Shown: piece by piece, positions 32,724 to 41,767 of the stretch
How positions within the stretch are numbered: position 1 is the stretch's first letter
How the letters are laid out: each line of letters starts with the position of its first letter
Origin: Streptomyces griseoloalbus
GTDB lineage: Bacteria > Actinomycetota > Actinomycetes > Streptomycetales > Streptomycetaceae
Reading direction: 5' to 3'
NCBI GenBank assembly: GCA_014650015.1
Contig: BMUD01000002.1
Span: forward strand, 304,662-368,661
DNA: 64,000 nucleotides
Notes under the pieces: generated by a model
What the model saw: the letters and a program-made list of their open reading frames with translations, nothing else
What the model was told of the DNA's origin: nothing
Database searches by the model: none
Translations under genes and position numbers: made by a program

Positions 32724-33946
32724 CCTCTGCCGTCCGTACGCGTTCGTCCGCCGAGCTGATCGGCGCTGAGGAGCCGGTCCTCGCGCACAACTACCACCCA
32801 CTGCCCGTGGTCGTCGCCCGCGCGGAGGGCGCGTGGGTGGAGGACGTGGAGGGCCGGCGCTACCTCGACATGCTGGCCGGCTACTCGGCGCTGAACTTCG
32901 GCCACCGGCATCCGGCGCTGATCGAGGCGGCGCACCGCCAGCTGGACCGGCTGACGCTGACCTCGCGCGCGTTCCACAACGACCGGCTCGCGGAGTTCGC
33001 GGAGCGGCTGGCCGCGCTGACCGGTCTGGACATGGTGCTGCCCATGAACACCGGCGCCGAGGCGGTGGAGAGCGGTGTGAAGGTGGCCCGCAAGTGGGCC
33101 TACGACGTGAAGGGCGTCCCGGCCGACCGGGCGACGATCGTGGTGGCGGCGGACAACTTCCACGGCCGAACGACGACGATCGTGAGCTTTTCCACGGACG
33201 AGGTCGCGCGCGCCGGGTTCGGCCCGTTCACCCCGGGCTTCCGGGTGGTCCCCTACAACGATCTCGCGGCGCTGGAGGCGGCGGTCGACGAGACGACGGC
33301 CGCGGTGCTGATCGAGCCCGTCCAGGGCGAGGCGGGCGTGATCGTCCCGGACGACGGCTATCTGGCCGGGGTGCGGGAGCTGACGCGCCGCGCGGGGTGT
33401 CTGTTCGTCGCGGACGAGATCCAGTCCGGGCTGGGGCGGACGGGCCGCACGCTCGCCGTGGACCACGAGGCGGTCGTCCCGGACGTGGTCCTGCTCGGCA
33501 AGGCGCTGGGCGGCGGCATCGTCCCGGTGTCTGCGGTGGTCGCCCGGCGGGAGGTGCTGGAGGTGCTGCACCCCGGTGAGCACGGGTCGACCTTCGGCGG
33601 CAATCCGCTGGCCGCCGCCGTCGGTACGGCCGTGGTGGAGCTGCTGGAGACGGGCGAGTTCCAGCGCCGGGCGGCGGAACTGGGCGGGATCCTGCGCGAG
33701 GGCCTGCGGTCGCTCGTCGGCGAGGGCGTCGTCGGCTTCCGCTCCCGCGGCCTGTGGGCGGGGGTGGACGTCGACCCGGCACTCGGCACGGGGCGCGAGA
33801 TCAGCGAGCGCCTCATGCGGGAGGGCGTCCTGGTCAAGGACACCCACGGTTCCACCATCCGTCTGGCCCCGCCCCTGACCATCACGGCGGAGGAGCTCCA
33901 GGGCGCCCTGCGCACGCTGGAGAAGGTACTCGTCCAGCGGACCTGA
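32720..33946 (+). CDS. rocD: Ornithine aminotransferase
   Basis: A 408-residue class III aminotransferase that moves the delta-amino group of ornithine to 2-oxoglutarate, giving glutamate semialdehyde. Landmarks are PMNTGAEAVESGVKVARKWAY, the cofactor aspartate in LFVADEIQSGLGRTG, and the PLP lysine Lys261 in LLGKALGGGIVP, with EHGSTFGGNPL after it. Length and order match OAT rather than acetylornithine aminotransferase, especially NFHGRTTTIVSFSTD. Its ATG overlaps the hydrolase stop (ATGA), and CAGGAG lies upstream. A strong terminator follows, ending an operon for arginine or ornithine catabolism. Confidence 0.95.
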   Translation: MTSAVRTRSSAELIGAEEPVLAHNYHPLPVVVARAEGAWVEDVEGRRYLDMLAGYSALNFGHRHPALIEAAHRQLDRLTLTSRAFHNDRLAEFAERLAALTGLDMVLPMNTGAEAVESGVKVARKWAYDVKGVPADRATIVVAADNFHGRTTTIVSFSTDEVARAGFGPFTPGFRVVPYNDLAALEAAVDETTAAVLIEPVQGEAGVIVPDDGYLAGVRELTRRAGCLFVADEIQSGLGRTGRTLAVDHEAVVPDVVLLGKALGGGIVPVSAVVARREVLEVLHPGEHGSTFGGNPLAAAVGTAVVELLETGEFQRRAAELGGILREGLRSLVGEGVVGFRSRGLWAGVDVDPALGTGREISERLMREGVLVKDTHGSTIRLAPPLTITAEELQGALRTLEKVLVQRT

Positions 33947-33958
33947 CGCACCGCGCCG

Positions 33959-33992
33959 CCGCCGCCCCGCCGAGTGCCCGGCGGGGCGGCGG
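33959..33992 (+). terminator. Terminator after rocD
   Basis: A 14-base perfect stem, CCGCCGCCCCGCCG (33959-33972) with CGGCGGGGCGGCGG (33979-33992), has the loop AGTGCC. It begins 12 bases after the rocD stop. Confidence 0.88.
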
Positions 33993-34110
33993 TGCGGTGC
34001 CGCCCGGGTCGTTCACCGGTGGTGCGCGTCCGGGGAGCCCTGGGCACCTGCCAAGGGTGAGGATGGGGACAAGAGGGGGTAGACCACTCTCAGCGACAGA
34101 GAGGTCGGCC

Positions 34111-36567
34111 GTGGGCGGACACAAGGAGCACAACGTTGCCCGGCAGGGGTTCGATGTGGCCGACGCCGTTCCCCTGTTGCTCGATCCGCACGGCATGGTG
34201 GCGAGCTGGACCGTCCGGGCCGAGCGGCTGCTGGGCTACCGCGCGTCCGAGGTGGTGGGCCGCAAGTTCGCCGAGCTGCTGATGCCCGAGGACGCCGAGC
34301 GGGTGCCGGACCTGGTCGAGCGGTGCCGGTCGGACGGCGACTGGGCGGGGCTGATGACGGCCCGGCACCGGCAGGGGCGGCCGGTCCCCGTGATGGTGCG
34401 GATCACGCCGGCCGTGGAGCCGCAGGGCCGTTCGTCGCTGCTGGTGCTGCTGTCGGAGCTGGCCGGCTCCGCCGGCTGGGACATGAGCCGCAGCGTGCTG
34501 GAGCAGATGGTGGCCGGCACGTCGATCGGCATCGCCGTCGTGGACACGGATCTGCGCTACGTGTGGTCCAACGCGGCGCTGGAACAGTTCGGCGGCGGTC
34601 CGGCCCCGCGCCGCCTGGGCCTGCGGTTCGCGGACGTCCAGCCGGGTCTGAACGCCGAGGCCTTCGAGGCGCAGTTGCGGCACGTGCTGGACACGGGTGA
34701 ACAGGTCGTCGGCTACGAGCACGTCGGCCGCGTACGCTCGGCGCCGCTGCGCGAGACCGCGCACATGCTGTCGTTCACCCGCCTCGACGACGAGCGGGGC
34801 CGTCCCATGGGCGTCTACTACACCGTCGTGGACGTCACCGAGCGGCACCGCGCGCGTGAGCGCCTGGCCCTGCTCGACCGGGCGGGCGAGCGCATCGGCC
34901 GCACCCTGGACATCATGATCACGGCGCAGGAGCTGGCGGACGTCGCGGTGCCGGGTCTCGCGGACTTCGTCATCGTGGACCTGCTGGAGACGGTGCTGCG
35001 GGGCGCCGAGCTCCCGCCCGGACCGCTCGCCGAGTCCGACCAGGTGTCGCTGCGCCGCGCGGGCCACCGGTCGCTGTACGAGGACCTGCCGCGGACCGTC
35101 GTGGAGACCGGGGCGGTCGTGGCCTACCTGGCGGGATCCCCACCGGTGCGCTGTCTGACCTCGGGCCGGTCCTGGCGTAAGGAGCAGCTCGACCCGCTCG
35201 CCCTGGAGTGGGCCGTGGGCGGCCCGGGCGAGCGGGAGTCCACCTTTTTGGAGCTGGGCCTGCAGAGCGTGATGATCGTCCCGATCCGGGCCCGGGGCAT
35301 CACCCTGGGCGTCACCACGTTCTTCCGGCGCCGCCGCGAGAACCCCTTCGACGAGGACGACCTCAATCTGGCCGAGGACCTCGTCTCCCGCGCCGCCGTC
35401 TGCGTGGACAACGCCCGGCGGTACACCCGCGAGCGGGACGCCGCCCTCGTGCTGCAGCGCAATCTGCTGCCCCGCCGGCTGCCCGAGCAGGACGCCGTCG
35501 AGGTGTCCGCGTGCTACCGCCCGGCCGACGAGCTGACCGGTCTGGGCGGCGACTGGTACGACCTCATCCCGCTGTCCGGCGCCCGCGTCGCGCTGGTCGT
35601 CGGCGAGGTACCGGGCCACGGCATCGACGCCGCCGCGGCCATGGGGCAACTGCGGACCGCCGTACGGACGCTTGCCGCCATCGATCTGCCGCCCGAGGAG
35701 GTGCTCGCCCATCTGGACGACCTGGCGGCCCGCTCGGCGAGGGACGAGGGCGACGGGCAGGAGTCGGGGGACGCCCCGGACCAGTCCATCGGGGCCGGGT
35801 GCCTGTACGTCGTCTACGACCCGGTGGACGGGCAGTGCACGATGGCCGCCGCCGGCCATCCCGCGCCCGCCGTGGTGGCACCCGACGGCACGGTCACCTT
35901 CGTGGACCTTCCGCAGGGCCCGGCGCTCGGGGTGGGCGGACCGCCGTTCGAGGCGGTGGAGCTGTCCCTCGCCGAGGGCAGCACGCTCGCCCTGCACACG
36001 GACGGTCTGCTGGCCCACGAGGGGTCCGGGCCCGCCGAAACGGACCGGGAGCGGCTGCGGGCGGCGCTGGAGGGGTCCACGACCTCGCTCGAGCTGGGCT
36101 GCCGGGCCGTGGTCGACGCGCTGGTCCCGGCCCGGCCGTACGACGACGTGGCCCTGCTGATGGCCCGCACCAGGCGTCTCGATCCGGGGCAGGTCGCGGT
36201 CTGGGAACTGCCGGGGGATCCCTCCGTGGTGGCCGAGGCCCGCAAGACCACCACCCGGCAGCTGGCCCACTGGGGGCTGGACGAGCTGGTCTTCACCACG
36301 GAGCTGGTCGTCAGCGAACTGGTCACCAACGCCATCCGGCACGCCACCGGCCGCGTGCGGCTGCGGTTGATCCGTGAGCGCGCGCTGGTGTGCGAGGTGC
36401 TCGACGGCGGCGCCACCGCACCCCATCTGCGGCATCCCCGGGCGATGGACGAGGGCGGCCGCGGGCTGCTGCTGGTCTCGCAGCTGGCCCAGCGGTGGGG
36501 CACGCGGTTCGTTCCCGAGGGGAAGATCATCTGGGCGGAGCAGTCCCTGACCGCGCCGCCGGAGTGA
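34111..36567 (+). CDS. Multidomain PAS-GAF-SpoIIE phosphatase with RsbW-like ATPase domain
   Basis: An 818-residue soluble signalling protein. A PAS domain (about 12-115, LLDPHGMVASWTVRAERLLGYRASEVVG) is followed by a second PAS (about 128-250) and a GAF domain (about 265-420). A SpoIIE/PP2C phosphatase domain comes next (about 445-660, LGGDWYDLIPLSGARVALVVGEVPGHG, then HTDGLLAHEG). Last is an RsbW-like ATPase (about 690-815, LVVSELVTNAIRHATGRVRLRL, then GGRGLLLVSQLA). It thus joins the phosphatase and anti-sigma-kinase activities of a partner-switching pathway in one chain, a common Streptomyces design. GTG start with GAGAGG upstream. A second SpoIIE protein gene follows after 11 bases. Confidence 0.92.
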   Translation: MGGHKEHNVARQGFDVADAVPLLLDPHGMVASWTVRAERLLGYRASEVVGRKFAELLMPEDAERVPDLVERCRSDGDWAGLMTARHRQGRPVPVMVRITPAVEPQGRSSLLVLLSELAGSAGWDMSRSVLEQMVAGTSIGIAVVDTDLRYVWSNAALEQFGGGPAPRRLGLRFADVQPGLNAEAFEAQLRHVLDTGEQVVGYEHVGRVRSAPLRETAHMLSFTRLDDERGRPMGVYYTVVDVTERHRARERLALLDRAGERIGRTLDIMITAQELADVAVPGLADFVIVDLLETVLRGAELPPGPLAESDQVSLRRAGHRSLYEDLPRTVVETGAVVAYLAGSPPVRCLTSGRSWRKEQLDPLALEWAVGGPGERESTFLELGLQSVMIVPIRARGITLGVTTFFRRRRENPFDEDDLNLAEDLVSRAAVCVDNARRYTRERDAALVLQRNLLPRRLPEQDAVEVSACYRPADELTGLGGDWYDLIPLSGARVALVVGEVPGHGIDAAAAMGQLRTAVRTLAAIDLPPEEVLAHLDDLAARSARDEGDGQESGDAPDQSIGAGCLYVVYDPVDGQCTMAAAGHPAPAVVAPDGTVTFVDLPQGPALGVGGPPFEAVELSLAEGSTLALHTDGLLAHEGSGPAETDRERLRAALEGSTTSLELGCRAVVDALVPARPYDDVALLMARTRRLDPGQVAVWELPGDPSVVAEARKTTTRQLAHWGLDELVFTTELVVSELVTNAIRHATGRVRLRLIRERALVCEVLDGGATAPHLRHPRAMDEGGRGLLLVSQLAQRWGTRFVPEGKIIWAEQSLTAPPE

Positions 36568-36578
36568 GGTGGTGGCCC

Positions 36579-37808
36579 ATGCCGGAGACGTCGATCGACT
36601 ACGCGGCGGTGTACCGGGCCCTTCCCGGCATGGTGGCGCTGCTGACCCCCGATCTGGTGTTCGCGGACGTCAACGAGGCGTTCGTCCGCGGTTCCGGGCG
36701 CTCGCGCGAGGACCTGGTGGGCCGTTTCCTGTTCGACGTCTTCCCGGACAACCCGAAGGAGCCGGAGTCCGGGGGCGCGCACCATCTGCGCGCCTCGCTG
36801 CTGCGGGTGCTGTCCACCGGTGAGCGCGACACCATGGCCGTGCAGCGGTACGACGTCGAGAGCCCCGAGCGCCCCGGGGAGTGGGAGGAGCGCTACTGGA
36901 GCCCGGTGAACACGCCGGTGTTCGGCCCCGACGGGAAGGTGGCGCTGATCGTGCACCGGATCGAGGAGGCCACCGAGCTCCTCCGGGCCCGCAGCCGGAC
37001 GGGCGAGGACCGGGGTGGGGTGCTGGAGGCCGAGCTCTACCAGCGCGCCCGTGAGCTGCAGGAGCTGAACAACCGGCTGCGCCAGGCGCACGCCCGGGAG
37101 CGCGAGGTGGCCCTGGCGCTGCAGGAGGCGATGCTGTCCGCCCGTCGGCAGGTCGGCCACCACCGGGCCGCCGTGCGCTACCGGCCCGCGGTGGGCGCGC
37201 TCAACGTCTGCGGCGACTGGTACGACCTGATCGACCTGGTGGGCGGGCACCGGATCGGCGTGTCCGTGGGCGACGTGGTCGGGCACGGTCTGGCGGCGGC
37301 CGGTGTCATGGGCCAGCTGCGCAGCGCGCTGAGTGCCGCCTCCCGGGTGGCGGACGGGCCCGCCCAGGCACTGAACGTCGTGGGCCGTTACGCCCATGTG
37401 GTGGAGGGTGCCGAGTCCGCGACCGCGGTGACGACCTTCATCGACTTCGACCGGCGGACCATCACCTACAGCAGTGCCGGCCATCCGCCGCCCGTGCTGC
37501 TCCATCACGACGGACGCGTGGAGTTCCTCGACCAGGCCACCGACCCGCCGCTCGACGCCCGCCCCGAGCCGACGCCGAGGCCCGAGGCGTCGACGACGTT
37601 CACCCCCGGGGCGACCCTGGTGCTCTACACCGACGGTCTGATCGAACGGCGCCGGGAGGACATCGACACCGGTCTGCTCCGGCTCGCCGAGTCCCTGCGC
37701 CGCCACCGGACGGAGGACCCCGAGACCCTCGCCGACATCGTGCTGCTGGAACTGCTGCCGCCCGGCGGCGCCACCGACGACACGGCGCTGGTCGTCGTAC
37801 GGCTGTGA
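36579..37808 (+). CDS. PAS-SpoIIE protein phosphatase
   Basis: A 409-residue protein. A PAS domain (about 8-125, YRALPGMVALLTPDLVFADVNEAFVRGSGR) leads into a coiled coil (about 140-190, AELYQRARELQELNNRLRQAHARE) and a SpoIIE/PP2C domain (about 200-405). The latter has VCGDWYDLIDLVGGHRIGVSVGDVVGHG and a TDGLIERR motif. The first glycine of the usual GGDWYD is Cys here; the metal aspartate is kept. It should dephosphorylate an anti-anti-sigma factor. The ATG at 36579 has GAGGTGG upstream and follows the large phosphatase by 11 bases, so the two are likely one operon acting in the same switch. Confidence 0.92.
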   Translation: MPETSIDYAAVYRALPGMVALLTPDLVFADVNEAFVRGSGRSREDLVGRFLFDVFPDNPKEPESGGAHHLRASLLRVLSTGERDTMAVQRYDVESPERPGEWEERYWSPVNTPVFGPDGKVALIVHRIEEATELLRARSRTGEDRGGVLEAELYQRARELQELNNRLRQAHAREREVALALQEAMLSARRQVGHHRAAVRYRPAVGALNVCGDWYDLIDLVGGHRIGVSVGDVVGHGLAAAGVMGQLRSALSAASRVADGPAQALNVVGRYAHVVEGAESATAVTTFIDFDRRTITYSSAGHPPPVLLHHDGRVEFLDQATDPPLDARPEPTPRPEASTTFTPGATLVLYTDGLIERRREDIDTGLLRLAESLRRHRTEDPETLADIVLLELLPPGGATDDTALVVVRL

Positions 37809-37831
37809 CCGTCCGGCGGGGAACCCCTGCG

Positions 37832-38287
37832 TCAGGATTCGGTGCGCGCCCGGTCGAGCCGAGCCGTGCGGTCCACGTTGCGCCGGTCCTCCGGATCGTC
37901 GCTGGGCGCACCGGCGAACCAGGCGTCGAGGATCTCGTTCAGCAGCGGACCGGATGTCAGCCGCAGGCTGAGCGCGAGCACGTTGGCGTCGTTCCAGCGG
38001 CGCGCGCCGTCCGCCGTGTAGGCGTCCGTGCACAGGGCGGCGCGGACTCCGGGCACCTTGTTCGCGACGATCGAGGCGCCCGTGCCGGTCCAGCAGCACA
38101 CGATCGCCTGGTCGGCCGACCCGTCCGCGACGTCACGGGCCGCCGCCTCCGAGCAGAACGCCCACCGCGGGTCGTCGCCGGGGCTCAGGGCGCCGTGCGC
38201 GCGCACCTCGTGGCCGCGCTCGCGCAGCTCGGCGAGGAGGGCGCGGGCCACGGGCTCGTCCATGTCGGAGGAGACGGAGATCCTCAT
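37832..38287 (-). CDS. RpiB/LacA/LacB-family sugar-phosphate isomerase
   Basis: A 151-residue protein of the ribose-5-phosphate isomerase B / galactose-6-phosphate isomerase family. The fold's first strand and phosphate site are altered to ISVSSDMDEPVARALLAEL. The catalytic region reads VCCWTGTGASIVANKVPGVRAA, where RpiB normally has CGTGIG-type sequence, so the catalytic cysteine is kept next to an unusual Trp. The C-terminus has the expected RRWNDANVLALSLR. Substrate specificity is uncertain: it could be a pentose 5-phosphate or a less common sugar phosphate. It converges with the phosphatase gene and diverges from the acyltransferase. Confidence 0.82.
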   Translation of the reverse strand: MRISVSSDMDEPVARALLAELRERGHEVRAHGALSPGDDPRWAFCSEAAARDVADGSADQAIVCCWTGTGASIVANKVPGVRAALCTDAYTADGARRWNDANVLALSLRLTSGPLLNEILDAWFAGAPSDDPEDRRNVDRTARLDRARTES

Positions 38288-38473
38288 GCCTGCGAGCCTA
38301 CTCCCCGCGGTACGTGCGCTGACGGGTGATCAGTCGTCCGACACCCTACGTTCCCACCGCGTCGGACGTGGTGGTGTCGGGCCGCGCCGCCCGGTCCTAG
38401 ACTGGCACCCCGCGACGTGCCGGATGGCCTGCTGGAACGCGGCGGCACCGCCCGTCCGCCGGAGTCGAGGAGC

Positions 38474-39205
38474 GTGCCCTTGTTCTACTACCTGCTCAAA
38501 TACGTGCTGCTGGGCCCGCTGCTGCGACTGGTCTTCCGGCCTCGAATAGAGGGCCTCGAACACGTTCCGCCGTCCGGTGCCGCCATCGTCGCGGGGAACC
38601 ATCTGTCGTTCTCCGACCACTTTCTGATGCCGGCCGTGCTGAAGCGGCGCATCACCTTCCTCGCCAAGGCGGAGTACTTCACCGGTCCCGGCCTCAAGGG
38701 CAGGCTGACGGCCTTCTTCTTCCACAGCGCCGGACAGATTCCGGTCGACCGGTCGGGCAAGGACGCCGGGCAGGCCGCCATCCGGGAGGGCCTGGGGGTG
38801 CTGAGCACGGGGGAACTGCTCGGCATCTACCCGGAGGGGACGCGCTCGCACGACGGCCGCCTCTACAAGGGCAAGGTCGGTGTCGCGGTGATGGCCCTCA
38901 AGGCGGGCGTCCCGGTGATTCCGTGCGCGATGATCGGCACCTTCGAGGCCCAGCCGCCCGGCAAGGTCATTCCCCGGATCCACCCCGTGGTGATCCGCTT
39001 CGGCACCCCGCTGGACTTCTCGCGGTACGCGGGCATGGAGAACGAGAAGGCCATCCTGCGCGCCGTCACCGACGAGATCATGTACTCCATCCTCAGCCTC
39101 TCCGAGCAGGAGTACGTCGACCAGTACGCGGCCGTCGCCAAGGCCGAGGAGGCCGACCGCAGGGCGCAGGACAGGCGCCGGTTCCCGAAGATGCCGCTGA
39201 GCTGA
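38474..39205 (+). CDS. 1-acylglycerol-3-phosphate acyltransferase-like protein
   Basis: A 243-residue membrane-associated acyltransferase of the PlsC family, which makes phosphatidic acid from lysophosphatidic acid. The catalytic NHxxxxD motif is NHLSFSD (about 38-44). The phosphate-binding block is FHSAGQIPVDR and the third block YPEGTRSHDGRLYKG. The hydrophobic N-terminus (LFYYLLKYVLLGPLLRLVF) anchors it to the membrane. The GTG at 38474 lies three bases after GAGG, and the TTG two codons later is an alternative with better spacing. The C-terminal 30 residues are charged and probably helical. It is monocistronic, ending at a very strong bidirectional terminator. Confidence 0.9.
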   Translation: MPLFYYLLKYVLLGPLLRLVFRPRIEGLEHVPPSGAAIVAGNHLSFSDHFLMPAVLKRRITFLAKAEYFTGPGLKGRLTAFFFHSAGQIPVDRSGKDAGQAAIREGLGVLSTGELLGIYPEGTRSHDGRLYKGKVGVAVMALKAGVPVIPCAMIGTFEAQPPGKVIPRIHPVVIRFGTPLDFSRYAGMENEKAILRAVTDEIMYSILSLSEQEYVDQYAAVAKAEEADRRAQDRRRFPKMPLS

Positions 39206-39222
39206 TTCCCGGGGCCACCCGG

Positions 39223-39258
39223 ACGGGGGGCGGCCGGAGAACTCCGGCCGCCCCCCGT
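39223..39258. terminator. Bidirectional terminator between convergent genes
   Basis: A 17-base perfect inverted repeat, ACGGGGGGCGGCCGGAG (39223-39239) with its complement (39242-39258), is separated by only AA. In practice the innermost bases form the loop. It separates the acyltransferase from the convergent aminopeptidase gene by 17 bases on each side and is symmetric, so it can stop both transcripts. Confidence 0.93.
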
Positions 39259-39275
39259 GTCGTACGACGTCGGCG

Positions 39276-40877
39276 CTACGGCTTCGGCGTGGCGTGCGGT
39301 GCGCACGTCACGTCGGACCGGTCCACCTCGCCGGTGAGCAGGTAGGTGTCGACCCGGTCGTTGACGCAGGGGTTGACCAGGCCGGTGACGCCGTGGGATC
39401 CGGCGTCCCGCTCGGTGACGAGGCGGGAGCCCCTGAGCCGCTGGTGCAGTTCGACGGCGCCCCCGTACGGGGTGGCCGCGTCCCGCTCGGCCTGGACGAT
39501 CAGCACCGGCGGCAGGCCCTTGCCGGACTTGACGTCCACCGGTGTCTGCTGCTTGACCGGCCAGGTGGCGCACGGCAGGTTCATCCAGGCGTTGGCCCAG
39601 GTCATGAACGGGTGGTCGCGGTGCAGCCGGGTGTTGTCGCGGTCCCACTTCCGCCAGCTGGTGGGCCACTTGGCGTCGGTGCACTCCACGGCCGTGTAGA
39701 CGGCGTTGCCGTTCTCGGCGGCCGCGTTGCCCGCGGTGTCGGAGAGGTCGGGGGCGGCGGCGTCGACGAGCGCCTGGGTGTCGCCGGCGACGTACTGGCT
39801 GAAGACGGTCGCGACCGGGATCCACGCGGAGTCGTAGTACGGGGCGCTCTGGAAGAAGCCGATGAGCTCGGCCGGTCCGACGACCCCGCCGATCGGGTCC
39901 TTCGCGGCGGTGGCGCGCAGCTTCAGCCACTGGGCCTGGACGGCGTCCCGGGTGGTGCCGAGGTGGAAGGTGGCGTCGTTCCCGGCGACCCAGTCCTGCC
40001 AGTCCTTCCAGCGGCCCTCGAAGGCGACGTCCTGGTCCAGGTTGGCCTGGTACCAGATCTTCTCGCGGGAGGGGTTGACGACGCTGTCGACGACCATGCG
40101 GCGGACGTGGCCCGGGAAGAGGGTGGCGTAGACGGCGCCGAGGTAGGTGCCGTAGGAGACGCCGAGGAAGTTGAGCTTCTTCTCGCCGAGGGCGGCGCGG
40201 ATGACGTCGAGGTCGCGCGCGGTGTTCGGCGTGGTCATGTGGGGCAGCATCTCGCCGCTGCGCTCGTAGCAGCCCTCGGCGTACTCGCGGGCGAGCCCCC
40301 GCTGGGCGAGCTTGTCGGCCTCGGAGCGGGGCACCGGGTCCATCTTGGGCGCCTTGACGAACTCCTGCGGGTCGGCGCAGGACAGGGGCGCGGACTTGCC
40401 CACGCCGCGCGGGTCGAAGCCCACGAAGTCGTACGCCTTGGCCGTGTCGGCCCAGACCGGGTTCTTGCCGGTGACCCGGGCCGGGAAGCGCAGGCCGGAG
40501 CCGCCGGGACCGCCCGGGTTGTACAGGAGCGCGCCCTGACGCTCGTCGGCGGTGCCGGTGTTGCCGATGCGGTCGACGGCGAGCTTGATCTGCTTGCCGT
40601 ACGGCTTGGCGTAGTCCAGCGGCACCGAGACCCAGCCGCACTGGATGGGCTTCGCCAGGTTCCAGTCGGCGGGGCAGTCCTGCCAGTCGATGCCGGTCCC
40701 GGCGGCCCGGGCTGCGGCGACGGCGACCCCCCTGGCCTGGCGGTCCTTGCCGTGGTGCGGGTCCGCCGTCGCGTTCGCCGCGGGCGCCGCGACGGCGCCG
40801 GCTATGAGCGTCGCCGTGACGAGCACTCCCGCCGAACCGAGCGCCACCGTCCGCTTCTTCGGTCTGCTGTCCCTCAA
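39276..40877 (-). CDS. tap: Secreted tripeptidyl aminopeptidase
   Basis: A 533-residue alpha/beta hydrolase (peptidase S33 type), exported to the medium. It begins with a basic region (RDSRPKKRT), a hydrophobic stretch (VALGSAGVLVTATLIAGAVAAPAANA) and a short pro-region. The triad is Ser in GVSYGTYLGA, Asp in QAERDAATP and His in DAGSHGVT. Cysteines in DCPADW, QCGW, LSCADP and CTDAKW could form disulfides. TTG at 40877 is the best start: GGGGGAGG lies six bases upstream. The longer frame from 41000 has no signal. It removes tripeptides from protein N-termini. It lies downstream of ureD with a 119-base gap. Confidence 0.93.
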   Translation of the reverse strand: MRDSRPKKRTVALGSAGVLVTATLIAGAVAAPAANATADPHHGKDRQARGVAVAAARAAGTGIDWQDCPADWNLAKPIQCGWVSVPLDYAKPYGKQIKLAVDRIGNTGTADERQGALLYNPGGPGGSGLRFPARVTGKNPVWADTAKAYDFVGFDPRGVGKSAPLSCADPQEFVKAPKMDPVPRSEADKLAQRGLAREYAEGCYERSGEMLPHMTTPNTARDLDVIRAALGEKKLNFLGVSYGTYLGAVYATLFPGHVRRMVVDSVVNPSREKIWYQANLDQDVAFEGRWKDWQDWVAGNDATFHLGTTRDAVQAQWLKLRATAAKDPIGGVVGPAELIGFFQSAPYYDSAWIPVATVFSQYVAGDTQALVDAAAPDLSDTAGNAAAENGNAVYTAVECTDAKWPTSWRKWDRDNTRLHRDHPFMTWANAWMNLPCATWPVKQQTPVDVKSGKGLPPVLIVQAERDAATPYGGAVELHQRLRGSRLVTERDAGSHGVTGLVNPCVNDRVDTYLLTGEVDRSDVTCAPHATPKP

Positions 40878-40996
40878 GTGGGGCCTCCCCCTGCATCGTT
40901 GCGATGAGTACGGGGGATCCTCGCCGCTGTGATGTCCCTGAGAACAGGGGTGGTGGCCCTTCTTTGCCAATCCGATAACCGGATAAAGGGGTTCCA

Positions 40997-41767
40997 TCAA
41001 TCGGACGCGGGGGTGAAGGAGGCCGGCGCCTCGTCGAGGAGGCGCCGCAACCTCAGCGCGTCGGACGCCACGGCGGTCACCAGCACGGCGGGGCCGGCGA
41101 GCGGCAGGACGGCGGCCCCCTGTGCCGGCACTCCAGCACCGACCGGTTTCTCCTCGAACTCGGGGCGCACTACGACGAGTTGCCCGACGGCCCGGTGCCC
41201 GGCCAGCACGGCCGGCCCGTCCCAGCCGCCCGGGGCTCCGGGGCCACAGGCCAGCTCCTGGTCGAGGACGGCGCGCCCCGCGATCCGCACGGTCAGACGG
41301 GAGGTGAGCCGTCCCGGTTGCTCCCCGGACCGCCCCAGCACCTGCTCCTCACGCAGCACGAGCCGGGCGCCGGGTGCGAGGTCGACCCGGGTGGAGACGC
41401 GCAGGTCACTCCCGCTGACGGAGATCAACTGTTCCGGCAGCCAGTGCAGTTCGCCGCCGGCGGCGACGGTGAGCCGTACGTCGTAGCGCGCCCCGTCCCG
41501 GTGCCGCCCCGGCAGGGCGAGGGTGGCGGCGGCCGATCCGACCCGGAGCCGGGCACCCGGTTCCACGTCCGCCCGCACCGTGAGGTGGTCCCCGCCGAGC
41601 GGGCCGCTCATGGCGCCGACCAGCATGACGTGGGCCTCGGTGCCGCTCCCCCGCGTTCGCCGCAGCGCCAGTGGCCCGTCGCTCTCCAGCACGGGCAGAC
41701 AGGTCCCGCCCCGGCCGTCGGCGCGGGCACGGATGCGGGCGACGGCCCGTACGCCGGCGGTGGTCAC
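40997..41767 (-). CDS. ureD: Urease accessory protein UreD
   Basis: A 256-residue UreD (UreH) protein, a beta-rich scaffold that brings UreF and UreG to the urease apoenzyme for nickel insertion. Recognisable segments are the [26 protein letters not shown] region, [13 protein letters not shown] and [33 protein letters not shown]. It starts at GTG 41767, sharing GTGA with the end of ureG. It is the last gene of the urease operon. The longer open frame running into ureG is a shadow. Confidence 0.92.
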   Translation of the reverse strand: MTTAGVRAVARIRARADGRGGTCLPVLESDGPLALRRTRGSGTEAHVMLVGAMSGPLGGDHLTVRADVEPGARLRVGSAAATLALPGRHRDGARYDVRLTVAAGGELHWLPEQLISVSGSDLRVSTRVDLAPGARLVLREEQVLGRSGEQPGRLTSRLTVRIAGRAVLDQELACGPGAPGGWDGPAVLAGHRAVGQLVVVRPEFEEKPVGAGVPAQGAAVLPLAGPAVLVTAVASDALRLRRLLDEAPASFTPASD

